A DNA stretch of 64,000 nt. Source: a virus. The stretch covers positions 124,001-188,000 of the IMG/VR virus record IMGVR_UViG_3300008952_000002; one strand, given 5' to 3'. A program made the translations under genes and the position numbers. Below, piece after piece: positions 7,796 to 16,763 of this stretch; position 1 is the first letter of the stretch; each line of letters begins with the position of its first letter. The notes under the pieces were generated by a model. That model worked only from the letters and a program-made list of their open reading frames with translations. It was not told the DNA's origin and searched no databases.

Positions 7796-9538
7796 ATGAA
7801 AGTGCAGTTTATTAATTTACATACAGGCACGGATCAGTCGAGATACACCGGCCCCATAATCAGTTTAGTTTCTTATAGTTTAAGATCTTTTTATAAAAAG
7901 ACAGGAAAACATTATAAAAATTATACCTGGTTACCGAATGAGAATGGGTTCAGCCCCAACACAAAAGGTAACCAAGTTAATAAAGCGTTTAACGTAATCA
8001 AAGAAAAAAAACCTGATATTGTTTGTCTTACCCTTTATCTTTGGAATTCTAATAATTCGATTCGATTAGCAAAGAAAATTAAAAAGGTCTTTCCTAATTG
8101 TATTATAATAGCAGGTGGTCCTGAAGTTGAACATGTTTTGGGCACAGAATACGCAAAAAAGAATCCTTATTTTGACTATGTTTGTTATGGAGATGGTGAA
8201 GAAACATTCCAAATGCTATTAGATAGTTTTATTACTCCAATAAACGAGCAGACTATTCCTAATTTAATAACTAAAGAGTTTAAAACCCGGTATAAGATTT
8301 TTAAATTTAAAGATCATCTAGCATATAATCCTTACTTGGATTTAAAACAAGATCTACTACAAGAGTATGAAGTTGCAAAAAAGAATAGAGTAAAATGGTT
8401 AGAGGCGAAAGGCCTGGATGCAAAACAAAATGACAGTAATTCGGATTCGTTTATATTTATTCCATGGGAAAGAGTCCGAGGATGTCCGTATGCTTGTACT
8501 TTTTGCGACTGGTCTTCTGGGTTACATCATAAAGTTAATGTAGCTACATTGGATTGGAGGGAAGAAATAAAATTTTTATCAAAACTTAAATATGTAGTTC
8601 TTATGATTACGGATGCAAATGTGGGAATACTTAAAGATGACGTAGATGTAGTTAAGTTTGGCCATGATAATTTTAGTAATGATTACCATTATTTTGAAAA
8701 TCCTAGTAATGCAAAATTACATAAAGATCGTGTATTAGAACTTGAGTTATATAAAGCCAAAAATTCAAAAACACCCAAAGGCAGCATATCTAAAGTTTCT
8801 TTGCAACACATAGATAAAGAAGTTTTGGATAATATTAATAGACCAAGTATTACTTGGGAAGAAAATAAAGAACTTATAAAAACATTAAAAAAAGCAGGAC
8901 AATATATAAAAGCAGAGGTTATAAATGGCTTACCAGGCGCCACCTTAGAAAAAAATATATATATGTTTAAAGAATTTTCTCTCGTTAATATAGACTTGGT
9001 ATTACTTCATCCCTGGATAATACTTCCAAATTCACCAGCCTATGATATTAATTATCAAAAAAAACACAATTTATCTAAGATAAGATTTATTAAATTTAGT
9101 AATTCAAGTTATTCGTTTGGCGAGGAAATTCCATTAAATGGCATTGATAGCACATATAAAAGTATTATAAACAAAGATGTAGATTTAGATTTGATAGATG
9201 TAAATTTAATAATGGATACAAATTACATACAAGATTATTTTTTATCTAGGAACATATCGGCACTGTATAACCATTACCAATTGCAGAGGCAACAAAATAG
9301 CTATGACTTGGCACCATTTTCGTATTATCTAGATAAGCATTATTATTTTCTAAAGTTTATGGCAGACCAATTAGTAAAAAAGTTAAACTTTTTCAATGAA
9401 AAGTATGGATTTTTTATAGACGTCATTGAAATTAATAATAAATTATATAGTCATTCATTTGTTATTGAACAATATCTTTATCATTCTTTTTCCCAGGAAG
9501 GTATAGCAAATATTACTAATTCATTTGCTATTGAATAA
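7796..9538 (+). CDS. Cobalamin-binding-type radical SAM protein (2 of 5)
   Basis: A 580-residue protein. The N-terminal ~150 residues form a Rossmann-like B12-binding-type domain (KKPDIVCLTLYLWNS, IIIAGGPEVEH, VCYGDGEETF), followed by the radical SAM motif CPYACTFC at residues 230-237. This is the class B layout used by B12-dependent methyltransferases and related enzymes. The cobalamin histidine motif DxHxxG is not seen, as in many class B members. A TATAAT lies 5 bases before ATG 7796, but with a poor -35. The substrate is unknown; the marked AT-richness of the C-terminal half matches other accessory genes here. Confidence 0.8.
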   Translation: MKVQFINLHTGTDQSRYTGPIISLVSYSLRSFYKKTGKHYKNYTWLPNENGFSPNTKGNQVNKAFNVIKEKKPDIVCLTLYLWNSNNSIRLAKKIKKVFPNCIIIAGGPEVEHVLGTEYAKKNPYFDYVCYGDGEETFQMLLDSFITPINEQTIPNLITKEFKTRYKIFKFKDHLAYNPYLDLKQDLLQEYEVAKKNRVKWLEAKGLDAKQNDSNSDSFIFIPWERVRGCPYACTFCDWSSGLHHKVNVATLDWREEIKFLSKLKYVVLMITDANVGILKDDVDVVKFGHDNFSNDYHYFENPSNAKLHKDRVLELELYKAKNSKTPKGSISKVSLQHIDKEVLDNINRPSITWEENKELIKTLKKAGQYIKAEVINGLPGATLEKNIYMFKEFSLVNIDLVLLHPWIILPNSPAYDINYQKKHNLSKIRFIKFSNSSYSFGEEIPLNGIDSTYKSIINKDVDLDLIDVNLIMDTNYIQDYFLSRNISALYNHYQLQRQQNSYDLAPFSYYLDKHYYFLKFMADQLVKKLNFFNEKYGFFIDVIEINNKLYSHSFVIEQYLYHSFSQEGIANITNSFAIE

Positions 9539-9552
9539 TATCATTATGATTC

Positions 9553-9581
9553 TTGACATATAGCACATCAGGTTGTATAAT
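9553..9581 (+). promoter_or_regulatory. Consensus sigma70 promoter, leaderless geometry
   Basis: TTGACA, a 17-base spacer, then TATAAT. The -10 box ends six bases before ATG 9588, so +1 should be the A of the primase start codon. Confidence 0.8.
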
Positions 9582-9587
9582 AGTACT

Positions 9588-10571
9588 ATGAACTTAGTAC
9601 AGTCAGTTATTATGAACAATTTGCCTGGAAGGGTAAAGAAAAGTTCTAGTGGCTGGAATTCATTTAATGCGCCTTGTTGCATACATAACGGAGAAACACA
9701 AGATAAGCGTGGCCGAGGCGGTATTATAATCAACGGTGAGGCGATCTCATATAATTGTTTCAACTGTGGGTATAAAACAGGCTGGCAACCCGGAAGACAT
9801 TTAAGCAGAAAAATGCGGCAGTTAATGTCGTGGCTAAGTGTTCCGGAAGGTGATATTAAGCGCCTTGTATTAACAGCAATACAGTTAAAAGAAACTGCTA
9901 TTGAACACGATCTTATTGAAGAAGAAACAGAGTTTAACTTTGAACTTAAAGATTTTCCAAAAGAAAGCAACCTGCTAAAAAGCGATAATACCCAAATTGT
10001 AAAGTATTTGGCAAACAGAGGGCTAAGTATTAATGACTACAATTTTTATTGGACGCCAATAACAGAAACAAAGTTTGACAGGCGTGTAATAATACCATTC
10101 TTTTGGAAAGGAGAAATTGTAGGATACACCGCACGTTTAACTGTGCGTGGTAATCCAAAATATTTTACTAGCACACCACAGGGGTTTGTGTTTAATATGG
10201 ATGGGCAAACAGAAGATCGCAAGTTTGTTATTGTGACAGAAGGCCCATTTGATGCTATTGCTGTAGAAGGCGTTGCTATACTAGGCAGTGATATAAGTGA
10301 TGCACAGGTTGATTTGATTGAGAGTTTAAACAGGCAAGTTATAATGGTACCTGATAACGATAGTGCCGGAAACAAACTTATACAGCAAGCACTAAAATAT
10401 AACTGGGACGTAAGTTTTCCAACGTGGCACGACACTTGTAAGGATATAAACGAAGCAATAGTCCAATATGGTAGAATATTTACACTAAAAAATATAATAG
10501 ATAATGTTGAGACATCGAGTCTCAAGATAAACTTAATGGCAAAGAAAAGACTAAATGAACAAAGAGTATAA
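9588..10571 (+). CDS. 61: DNA primase (T4 gp61 type)
   Basis: A 327-residue primase that makes RNA primers for lagging-strand synthesis with the adjacent helicase. An N-terminal zinc-ribbon is visible as C30, C31, H33 and C57-x2-C60, and the TOPRIM fold follows with the acidic strand VTEGPFDAIA near residue 213 and VPDNDSAG near residue 253. ATG 9588 is chosen because a perfect sigma70 promoter fixes it; an earlier TTG lies inside the -10 region. Its last codons overlap the helicase start, as expected for the primosome pair. An internal ATG at 9612 is an alternative start. Confidence 0.9.
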   Translation: MNLVQSVIMNNLPGRVKKSSSGWNSFNAPCCIHNGETQDKRGRGGIIINGEAISYNCFNCGYKTGWQPGRHLSRKMRQLMSWLSVPEGDIKRLVLTAIQLKETAIEHDLIEEETEFNFELKDFPKESNLLKSDNTQIVKYLANRGLSINDYNFYWTPITETKFDRRVIIPFFWKGEIVGYTARLTVRGNPKYFTSTPQGFVFNMDGQTEDRKFVIVTEGPFDAIAVEGVAILGSDISDAQVDLIESLNRQVIMVPDNDSAGNKLIQQALKYNWDVSFPTWHDTCKDINEAIVQYGRIFTLKNIIDNVETSSLKINLMAKKRLNEQRV

Positions 10572-11973
10572 CGTAGATCTACAAAAACTGTATCTTGAAA
10601 TGCTTGTGGCAAATCCGGAAGCATACGTAAGAGTACAGAACATTTTTAATCCGCAAAACTTTGATAGAAGTTTGCGTCCAGTAGCAAAGTTTATAAAAGA
10701 ATATGTGAATGAATATAAATCTTTGCCCGAAATAAAACAAATAAACAGTAAAACAGGTTCTAAATTAAATATTATAGAAGAAGTAGCAGAAGACCACACT
10801 AATTGGTTAATGGATGAGTTTGAAACTTTTAGTAGGCATAAAGAACTTGAGAGAGCAATTTTAGATAGTGCTGATCTATTAGAAAAGGGTGACTACAACC
10901 TAGTTGAGTCTAAAATTAAGAAAGCAGTACAGATTGGTCTTACAAAAGATATGGGTACAGACTATTGGGACAATCCAAGAGAAAGACTACTATCGCTAAA
11001 ATCTAATAACGGACAGTTGAGCACAGGTTGGCCAACGTTTGACAAGAAACTGTTTGGTGGCTTTAACAAGGGCGAGTTAAATATTTTTGCAGGTGGCAGT
11101 GGTAGTGGTAAAAGTTTGTTTATGCAAAACGTAGCAGTTAACTGGGTATTGGCCGGATTAAATGTTTTATATTTTACATTGGAATTAAGCGAAGAACTTA
11201 CAGCAATGCGTATTGACAGTATGATATCTAACATTGCAACAAAAGAAATTTTTAAAGATCTTGATACAGTTGAAATGAAAATTAAGTTAGTATCTAAGAA
11301 GGCGGGTAAATTACAAATTAAGTATATGCCAGCACAAAGTAACATTAATGATTTTCGCAGTTATGTAAAAGAATTAAGTGTGCAAAAGGGTATAAAGCCA
11401 GATGCGATTTTGATTGATTACTTAGATCTGTGTATGCCGGTAAGTGCTAAAGTAGCACCAAGTGATTTGTTTGTTAAAGACAAGTATGTAGCAGAAGAAC
11501 TAAGAAACTTTGCTAAAGAACTAGACACTGTATTAGTTACAGCATCGCAGTTAAACAGAGGTGCTGTGGATGAAATTGAGTTTGATCATTCACATATTGC
11601 AGGCGGTATTAGTAAAGTTAATACAGCAGACAATGTTATTGGTATTTTTACAAGTAGAGCAATGCGTGAGCGTGGAAGATATCAAATACAGTTTATGAAA
11701 ACTAGAAGTAGTAGTGGTGTTGGCCAAAAACTTGATCTAGAATTTGATTTGGAAAGTTTACGTATTAGAGATCTGGGAGAAGATGCACAGTCATATCAAA
11801 ATGATGAAAGCACAGAATATACACCAGCAGGATCCCAAACAGACATATTCAACAAAATTAACAGAAGTGCAACAGTCAGTAGTGCAGGTGATGCTCCCAA
11901 AGTTACAGCAGAAGCAAGTGGTAGTAAAATTCGTTCTCTACTCAGCAACATGCGAAACAACGAGGAATTATAA
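10555..11973 (+). CDS. 41: Replicative DNA helicase (DnaB family, T4 gp41 type)
   Basis: A 472-residue hexameric 5'-3' helicase for the phage replisome. After a helical N-terminal domain comes the RecA-like core with Walker A AGGSGSGKSLF near residues 178-188, a Walker B-type strand DAILIDYLDL, and the TASQLNRGA motif. The C-terminal ~50 residues are low-complexity. The gene starts within the last codons of the primase gene (17-base overlap), so both are probably read from the promoter at 9553. Confidence 0.92.
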   Translation: MNKEYNVDLQKLYLEMLVANPEAYVRVQNIFNPQNFDRSLRPVAKFIKEYVNEYKSLPEIKQINSKTGSKLNIIEEVAEDHTNWLMDEFETFSRHKELERAILDSADLLEKGDYNLVESKIKKAVQIGLTKDMGTDYWDNPRERLLSLKSNNGQLSTGWPTFDKKLFGGFNKGELNIFAGGSGSGKSLFMQNVAVNWVLAGLNVLYFTLELSEELTAMRIDSMISNIATKEIFKDLDTVEMKIKLVSKKAGKLQIKYMPAQSNINDFRSYVKELSVQKGIKPDAILIDYLDLCMPVSAKVAPSDLFVKDKYVAEELRNFAKELDTVLVTASQLNRGAVDEIEFDHSHIAGGISKVNTADNVIGIFTSRAMRERGRYQIQFMKTRSSSGVGQKLDLEFDLESLRIRDLGEDAQSYQNDESTEYTPAGSQTDIFNKINRSATVSSAGDAPKVTAEASGSKIRSLLSNMRNNEEL

Positions 11974-11976
11974 ATA
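11969..11976 (+). promoter_or_regulatory. Consensus late promoter (TATAAATA)
   Basis: A perfect box spanning the helicase stop codon, serving the gene at 12006 with a ~24-base leader that contains ACAGGA. Confidence 0.65.
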
Positions 11977-12005
11977 GTATAAACAACCTAACAGGAATTT
12001 ATACT

Positions 12006-12494
12006 ATGCGGTGGCATGATTATTTACAAGCAGATTTTCTTGGCCCGAGAGAATGGGTATTAACTGAGTCTCTTACATTTGAGATTGAAAAAAGTAGAGT
12101 TGCTGATATTGTTAATTCAATGTCAGTTTGGAAACTTACAGATGTAAAAATTAGAGAAACTGATGATCATATTATGATCACAGCTCCAGTTGGATATAAA
12201 ACAGATTTAGCATCAATATCCAGAGCAATGTGGAGTATTATTTCTCCGTGGGATGTTGCCCGTGGTGCAGTTATACATGATGCTCTTTACGGTGCTATTA
12301 GAAAACACAAAGACCAAGGCGCTTTAGACAAAACAAGTATCAAAAGCCTTCGAAAACAAGCAGACAATATATTCAAATTGGGAATGGAATCAGCAGAACC
12401 TAAAATTCCAAGTTGGAAAGTTGTTTCTTGTTACTACTCTGTTAGAGGATTTGGTTGGACATCTATTAATAAGAAAGCAAAATTTAACAATTAA
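12006..12494 (+). CDS. DUF1353-like protein
   Basis: A 162-residue protein with the DUF1353 signature: a strand ending GYKTDLAS followed by AVIHDALYGAI. DUF1353 proteins are common in tailed phages and are often found near lysis or tail genes; their biochemical function is not established. The D-x-A-S and IHD-x-LY residues look like a conserved active or metal site. It has its own late box at 11969 and is followed by the conserved small gene at 12536. Confidence 0.7.
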   Translation: MRWHDYLQADFLGPREWVLTESLTFEIEKSRVADIVNSMSVWKLTDVKIRETDDHIMITAPVGYKTDLASISRAMWSIISPWDVARGAVIHDALYGAIRKHKDQGALDKTSIKSLRKQADNIFKLGMESAEPKIPSWKVVSCYYSVRGFGWTSINKKAKFNN

Positions 12495-12507
12495 TAGTGG
12501 AAATTTA

Positions 12508-12515
12508 ACTAAATA
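12508..12515 (+). promoter_or_regulatory. Possible late promoter box (ACTAAATA)
   Basis: Six of eight bases match TATAAATA; it would give a ~15-base leader to ATG 12536. Confidence 0.35.
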
Positions 12516-12535
12516 TATACAGAGTGTATATTAAT

Positions 12536-12790
12536 ATGAAACGTAAAACTAGAACTATACTTGAAGAATTGAATTCTCTATATAGCGAGAAAAATAAGAG
12601 TGCGATTATTGAAAGTCGCGCTATACATATCATTGACAGTGCAGTAAATCTTATTAATAATATTTATGAAAACTATGACCATGCTACTGCTTCTGAACTA
12701 GAAAGACGACTTCTTAATAGTATACGCGGACAAGATAATAAAAAATTTGTGCGTAGTATTCGCAAGGCGGGCGACAGTGAAACTGAGTGA
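12536..12790 (+). CDS. Conserved small phage protein
   Basis: An 84-residue helical protein beginning MKRKTRTILEELNSLY, then HIIDSAVNLINNI and a basic C-terminus with ASELERRLLNSIRGQD. I recall the same layout in T4-like cyanophages, where the function is also unassigned. ATG 12536 was chosen over the upstream ATT-frame codons because it gives the conserved KTRTILEELN start. The next gene begins inside its 3' end. Confidence 0.55.
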   Translation: MKRKTRTILEELNSLYSEKNKSAIIESRAIHIIDSAVNLINNIYENYDHATASELERRLLNSIRGQDNKKFVRSIRKAGDSETE

Positions 12791-13022
12791 AATATCGCCG
12801 TACGTAGACTCAAAAGTTTTAACTAGGCGGCCGCCCCCACGTTATAAAAGATTCCCACCAGGTAAAACAAGTGGTATTGTAGATCAAATGTCCGGCGAAT
12901 TAGAAAACGTTGTAGATGATTGGATTAAAATAGATTGGGACGATGTTGATGAAGCAACTAAAAAACGTTTTAGTGATGCTATAACAGAATTATTGGATAT
13001 TGTTAATAATGAAGATATCTGA
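12777..13022 (+). CDS. Small acidic protein with GTG start and leader-like N-terminus
   Basis: An 81-residue protein if started at GTG 12777, giving (M)KLSEISPYVDSKV. The first residues fit the MKxxE leader seen across this virus, with a possible L-S-E site, but the match is weaker than elsewhere. The rest is proline-rich and basic (RRPPPRYKRFPPGK) and then acidic (DDWIKIDWDDVDE). It overlaps genes on both sides. An ATG start is not available in a sensible position, so the start is inferred. Confidence 0.45.
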   Translation: MKLSEISPYVDSKVLTRRPPPRYKRFPPGKTSGIVDQMSGELENVVDDWIKIDWDDVDEATKKRFSDAITELLDIVNNEDI

Positions 13023-14352
13023 TCTACACGAAGAACGACCAGCAAGAGCAAAACGTCGCAAGGACCGTGCACCACGCAAAGACCGCGAAGGAAATCTTAT
13101 TAACGAATCTAAATGGCTTTTTGAAAAAGAAGACCGCACACATATGACACACCTTGAAGACTTGGTATTTACGCAAGGATACAAAGGCGCTAAACAAGCA
13201 TTAAACTATTTGGCCAACGTTGCTGGTATGCTTTCCGGACACGGAGGCAAACGTACCAAAATAACAACTAAGTGGGATGGTGCTCCTGCTATTGTTGCTG
13301 GCACTGATCCAAAGGACGGTAAGTTTTTTGTAGCAACAAAGCACGGCTTTTTTAATAAAAATCCTAAATTAAACAAAACACCTAAAGATATTGACAAGAA
13401 CCATTCTGATGCTGGTTTAGAAAAAGGTAAGACAAGAGCAGGCCTGCGTAATAAGTTTAAGATGGCTTTAAAAGAATTGCCAAAATTAAACTTTGATGGC
13501 ATACTGCATGGCGACTTTATGTTTGCTAAAGGTGATTTAAAAACAGTAACTATTGAAGGGGAAAAATATATTGCTTTTAGACCACAAGAAATTACATATG
13601 CTGTCCCTGTCGGCAGTGAATTAGCACAGCAATTACTGGCCGCAGACTTTGGTATAGTATGGCATACGCAATATACTGGCGGGCCTGAGATTAGTGACAT
13701 GCAAACACAATATGGTGTAATAGCACCAGAAGGTAACAAAAAAGTTTGGATGGATGATGCTACGTATAAAGATTTAACAGGCGTTGCTACATTAACTGCA
13801 AGAGAAACAGATTCTGTAAGGCGCGGTGTTGAGAAGATGAGTGATATTTTATCTAAAACAAATGCCTCAAAATTCAACACAATGTTGAAAAATGAAGAGT
13901 TTATGAAATATATTCCCATCTTTATTAACGAAAAGATTCGCCAAGGAGAAGGACAAGTATCCAATGCTACAAATTTCTTGCAAGACTTTATTAACTATTA
14001 TGATGATCGTATGCAAGCCGAAATTGATAAACTAAAAACTGGTATTGAAGGGCCTGCAGGACAGGCGCGTGTACAAAAAATAGAAGCAAACAAACAGTTT
14101 ATCGAAGATAACAGTAATACATTATTAGCAATACTTGGCATATATAAACAAATCGTACAGATTAAAATGATCTTAGTAAACAAATTAAACAAAGTAGAAG
14201 GTATTGGAACATTTTATAAAACAGATGGCGGCTACGAGGTAGCAGACCCCGAGGGTTTTGTAGCAATTGATAGAATAGGTAATGCCGTAAAATTAGTAGA
14301 TAGAATGGAGTTTTCAAGAAGAAACTTTTTAAGTCAAAAGGAGTGGGGTTGA
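13009..14352 (+). CDS. Ligase-like nucleotidyltransferase (DUF6267-like) with capsid-targeting-type leader
   Basis: A 447-residue protein opening MKISDLHE-E, a capsid-targeting-type leader with an L-H-E cut site. After the motif THMTHLED it has TKWDGAPA, with K88-W-D90-G91 matching the K-x-D-G nucleotidyl-acceptor motif of ATP-dependent DNA/RNA ligases and capping enzymes, then DGILHGDFMFAKGD resembling a later ligase motif. Homologues that I recall from cyanophages are annotated DUF6267. It could seal or modify nucleic acid, possibly as a packaged protein. ATG 13009 overlaps the upstream gene; the downstream gene starts on its stop codon. Confidence 0.6.
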   Translation: MKISDLHEERPARAKRRKDRAPRKDREGNLINESKWLFEKEDRTHMTHLEDLVFTQGYKGAKQALNYLANVAGMLSGHGGKRTKITTKWDGAPAIVAGTDPKDGKFFVATKHGFFNKNPKLNKTPKDIDKNHSDAGLEKGKTRAGLRNKFKMALKELPKLNFDGILHGDFMFAKGDLKTVTIEGEKYIAFRPQEITYAVPVGSELAQQLLAADFGIVWHTQYTGGPEISDMQTQYGVIAPEGNKKVWMDDATYKDLTGVATLTARETDSVRRGVEKMSDILSKTNASKFNTMLKNEEFMKYIPIFINEKIRQGEGQVSNATNFLQDFINYYDDRMQAEIDKLKTGIEGPAGQARVQKIEANKQFIEDNSNTLLAILGIYKQIVQIKMILVNKLNKVEGIGTFYKTDGGYEVADPEGFVAIDRIGNAVKLVDRMEFSRRNFLSQKEWG

Positions 14353-15041
14353 TGGGTTTTATTAAAGATTTAACAGAAGCACGAGCACTACGCACCCAGC
14401 GTGGTTTGAATCTTAGTGCTGAACAAGTGGCAGAAAGTATTTACTTGACGGTATTATCATTGCAGGCAATGCGATTTGATCCCAGCACAGCCGCGCAGGC
14501 ATCAGAATATGCTAGAAAAACTTTGCAATATCAAGATTTCAGTAATATTAGATCAACAGCAACAGATTTACACAACTGGGTAGCTGTTTTTAGTAATCCA
14601 GAAAGATACGCAAATCAAATTGGCCCAGTTGGTAGGGCAAGTATGCCTTTATTACAATTTAAAAGGTATCTCAGAGATGTGGCACAAGGTAAGGCTAATC
14701 CGAACTTCGACAAACAATTTTTAATGAGTTTAGAGCGTAATTTAGGTATTAGAAATGGGCAGTATAGTGCTGTAAGAAGATTGTTAAGTGATTGGAATAG
14801 ATTATATGGTACTGAGCGCAAGCAAGGTACTACTAGATTGTTACAGGCATTGAGGGCCAAAACACCTAAAAGTGATTTACGCGGCCCATATGAAGGATTT
14901 ATGCGTAAGGGTGGATATGAAGATAAAAGTGCTAAAGATCCAGAAAAAACAGGCATTAGTACACCAGCAAAAATTGCACTAGCGACAGCCGGTGGTTATG
15001 TGGTAGGCAAAGGAATAGGAAAGTGGCTAGCCAATAAATAA
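14352..15041 (+). CDS. Leader-bearing virion-associated protein
   Basis: A 229-residue protein opening MGFIKDLTE-A, which fits a capsid-targeting leader with an L-T-E site after residue 9. The mature part is basic and helical (ARALRTQRGLNLSAEQVAE...), and near the C-terminus there is a glycine-rich hydrophobic segment, KIALATAGGYVVGKGIG. The start ATG 14352 overlaps the upstream TGA. Likely an internal head protein with the preceding ligase-like gene; function unknown. Confidence 0.55.
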   Translation: MGFIKDLTEARALRTQRGLNLSAEQVAESIYLTVLSLQAMRFDPSTAAQASEYARKTLQYQDFSNIRSTATDLHNWVAVFSNPERYANQIGPVGRASMPLLQFKRYLRDVAQGKANPNFDKQFLMSLERNLGIRNGQYSAVRRLLSDWNRLYGTERKQGTTRLLQALRAKTPKSDLRGPYEGFMRKGGYEDKSAKDPEKTGISTPAKIALATAGGYVVGKGIGKWLANK

Positions 15042-15080
15042 TATGCAATGAAATAGCGTAGTTTATTTTTTCTAATTAGA

Positions 15081-15113
15081 TATAAATAATATTAACGGTA
15101 TAGAGAAATCTAT
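15081..15113 (+). promoter_or_regulatory. Consensus late promoter with 5'-terminal leader hairpin
   Basis: TATAAATA at 15081-15088 predicts transcription from about 15094. The RNA would then begin with the hairpin TATAGA-GAAA-TCTATA (15098-15113), a GAAA-tetraloop stem that could protect the 5' end. Confidence 0.65.
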
Positions 15114-15141
15114 ACATTACAAGATATAGGAGATTAGAAAA

Positions 15142-15471
15142 ATGGCAGGTTATACAAATCCAGCTTATTCAACAGCACAAGATAATTCAGAGTACGCAGG
15201 TGTTCGTGACATTACATGGGTATGTTCAACAGGTGGCGACTTTACAACAGATACAGATGCACAACTAGCACTAGAAGCAATTGCACAGCACGGTACAGTT
15301 GAGTTCGTAGGCACAGTTACAGCCGCTGGCTTCGTAGTAGGTCTTTCAGGCGCACACGCTCACATTGCAGCCGGTTCAGGCGCAGTATGGACAGCACTAG
15401 AAGCACGTCTAGACGCAATTGCCGCACAAACACTAAGTGTCAAAACAATCACAGGTGTTAGCTTAGCTTAA
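15142..15471 (+). CDS. Small abundant-type virion protein
   Basis: A 109-residue protein with an ATAGGAG ribosome binding site, a consensus late promoter, a stabilising leader hairpin and a strong terminator 54 bases downstream: the layout of a highly expressed single gene. The sequence starts MAGYTNPAYSTAQDNSEYAG and then has alternating strands (GTVEFVGTVTAAGFVVGLSG) and a terminal helix and strand. It resembles small head-decoration or tail proteins of marine T4-like phages. It pairs with the similarly organised gene at 15610. Confidence 0.55.
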   Translation: MAGYTNPAYSTAQDNSEYAGVRDITWVCSTGGDFTTDTDAQLALEAIAQHGTVEFVGTVTAAGFVVGLSGAHAHIAAGSGAVWTALEARLDAIAAQTLSVKTITGVSLA

Positions 15472-15524
15472 TTATTAGCGTAAAATCACAGTTTTTAGCA
15501 TTGCTAGAAACAAATGATTCCAAG

Positions 15525-15558
15525 AAAAGCGGGATAGAAATATCCCGCTTTTTTATTT
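15525..15558 (+). terminator. Rho-independent terminator
   Basis: Perfect 12-bp stem AAAAGCGGGATA with its complement around a GAAA loop, followed by a T-run. Confidence 0.92.
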
Positions 15559-15570
15559 TGTATTTTTGTA

Positions 15571-15578
15571 TATAAATA
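15571..15578 (+). promoter_or_regulatory. Consensus late promoter (TATAAATA)
   Basis: Predicted start near 15584; the leader to ATG 15610 carries TTAGGAG. Confidence 0.7.
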
Positions 15579-15609
15579 AAGATAACAACGCTAGATTAGG
15601 AGATTTAAA

Positions 15610-15981
15610 ATGGCTTCAGTAACAAGAACAGTACCTGCATCATTTGGTCTTAGCACCAATTTTCTAGGTAAAACATTAGCACACTTAGATATTGATTTTG
15701 GCGCAGATGTTTCAGGAAAGCTAGGCCCAACATCAGCAGTAGCAGCCGCCATGGATGCAATTCAAGGCGCAGGCTTTAACATTGTAATTATTGGCGCACT
15801 ACATAGTGCAGACAACAATATTTCAGTTTGTGTCGAGGGTGAATACGGTACAGACACATATGATGGCTCAGCCAGTGAAACATTGGCCGCTCACTTAGAA
15901 GATGTTTTAATTGCTTTGGGTACAGTTGATTCTGTAAACTTTGCATCAGCAACAGTAACAGCAAAAACATACGTTCTATAA
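15610..15981 (+). CDS. Small abundant-type virion protein, second unit
   Basis: A 123-residue protein with its own late promoter, AGGAG ribosome binding site and perfect terminator, organised exactly like the gene before it. The sequence is small-residue-rich with strands NIVIIGALHSADNNISVCVEG and a C-terminal strand pair (SVNFASATVTAKTYVL). This isolated, heavily expressed layout suggests a capsid decoration or other high-copy virion protein. No enzymatic motif is present. Confidence 0.5.
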   Translation: MASVTRTVPASFGLSTNFLGKTLAHLDIDFGADVSGKLGPTSAVAAAMDAIQGAGFNIVIIGALHSADNNISVCVEGEYGTDTYDGSASETLAAHLEDVLIALGTVDSVNFASATVTAKTYVL

Positions 15982-16004
15982 TTTAATATATTATATAATA
16001 AAAC

Positions 16005-16034
16005 AGCGGAATGGTAACATTCCGCTTTTTATTT
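16005..16034 (+). terminator. Rho-independent terminator
   Basis: Perfect 9-bp stem AGCGGAATG / CATTCCGCT with loop GTAA, followed by TTTTT. Confidence 0.92.
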
Positions 16035-16035
16035 G

Positions 16036-16081
16036 GCTAAATAATCTATACTAAATATAATAGTAGCATATTATAGGTATA
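16036..16081 (+). promoter_or_regulatory. Weak late-like box plus long leader hairpin
   Basis: GCTAAATA (16036-16043) is followed by a two-part inverted repeat: TATAC (16047-16051) with GTATA (16077-16081), enclosing TATAATA (16056-16062) and TATTATA (16069-16075). The ATG follows four bases after the hairpin, and no Shine-Dalgarno sequence is visible. Confidence 0.5.
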
Positions 16082-16084
16082 CAA

Positions 16085-16636
16085 ATGGCAAGAGAAAAAG
16101 GATTAGCCGCCGGCGGCAGATTTGGTTCAGGTGTTGGTGAGTTTTTGACAATACATACTTTAATTGATATATCACAAACTGGCCTTGTAGCACAATACAG
16201 ACCTGACGCCCCTGCTTTTGTAGATGACATTAATCAATTGGTTAATAATGAAAAGTCTTGGAATAAAAGTAGAGGACAACAAAGTAATTTAGAAACTTTA
16301 ATTCAAACTATTAGTTTACGCGGCAATCCTATGTATATCGAAAAACCCCAAAAATATTCAGTAGACGACATCAAAGCTTTAAATTTTGGATCTTCATTTA
16401 AAGGAAAACATGTTTTTTGGACTACTTCCTTTACTGTTGAACAACCTGGATTATATCTAGAGCGAGGCGAAGAAGCCATACCTGCATCTGGATTAATGAA
16501 AGATCTAACAAACGTTCCAGTTATTTTAAATTTAACAGAAACTGCTAAAATAAAAACCCCCGTTTGGAATGCTTTAAACCCTAAAATTAAAAACATTTAT
16601 ATTACTTCCTCCGATAAACTATTAGTTAATTTCTAG
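16085..16636 (+). CDS. Conserved T4-like phage hypothetical protein
   Basis: A 183-residue protein beginning MAREKGLAAGGRFGSGVGEF. It has mixed strands and helices with a repeated strand near KHVFWTTSFTVEQPGLYL and a C-terminus KNIYITSSDKLLVNF. I recognise no catalytic motif. Translation initiation must proceed without a visible Shine-Dalgarno sequence, directly downstream of an AT-rich hairpin. Its position after two virion genes suggests a structural or assembly role. Confidence 0.45.
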   Translation: MAREKGLAAGGRFGSGVGEFLTIHTLIDISQTGLVAQYRPDAPAFVDDINQLVNNEKSWNKSRGQQSNLETLIQTISLRGNPMYIEKPQKYSVDDIKALNFGSSFKGKHVFWTTSFTVEQPGLYLERGEEAIPASGLMKDLTNVPVILNLTETAKIKTPVWNALNPKIKNIYITSSDKLLVNF

Positions 16637-16763
16637 AAATTTTTGAGTAAATACAGTACTAGGCAAAGACTTAGGCTCATTTTAGGCGAAATGAAGAGGC
16701 ATATAAAAGGCACATATAATACAGGGCGGGCGGTAGGCATTATTACACATTTTAGGAGTTGTT

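Noticed and set aside
13206-13964. Long minus-strand open frame (252 codons) opposite the ligase-like gene
   Set aside because: It is antisense to a gene with clear motifs, has no ribosome binding site or domain, and its composition is that of a mirrored frame.
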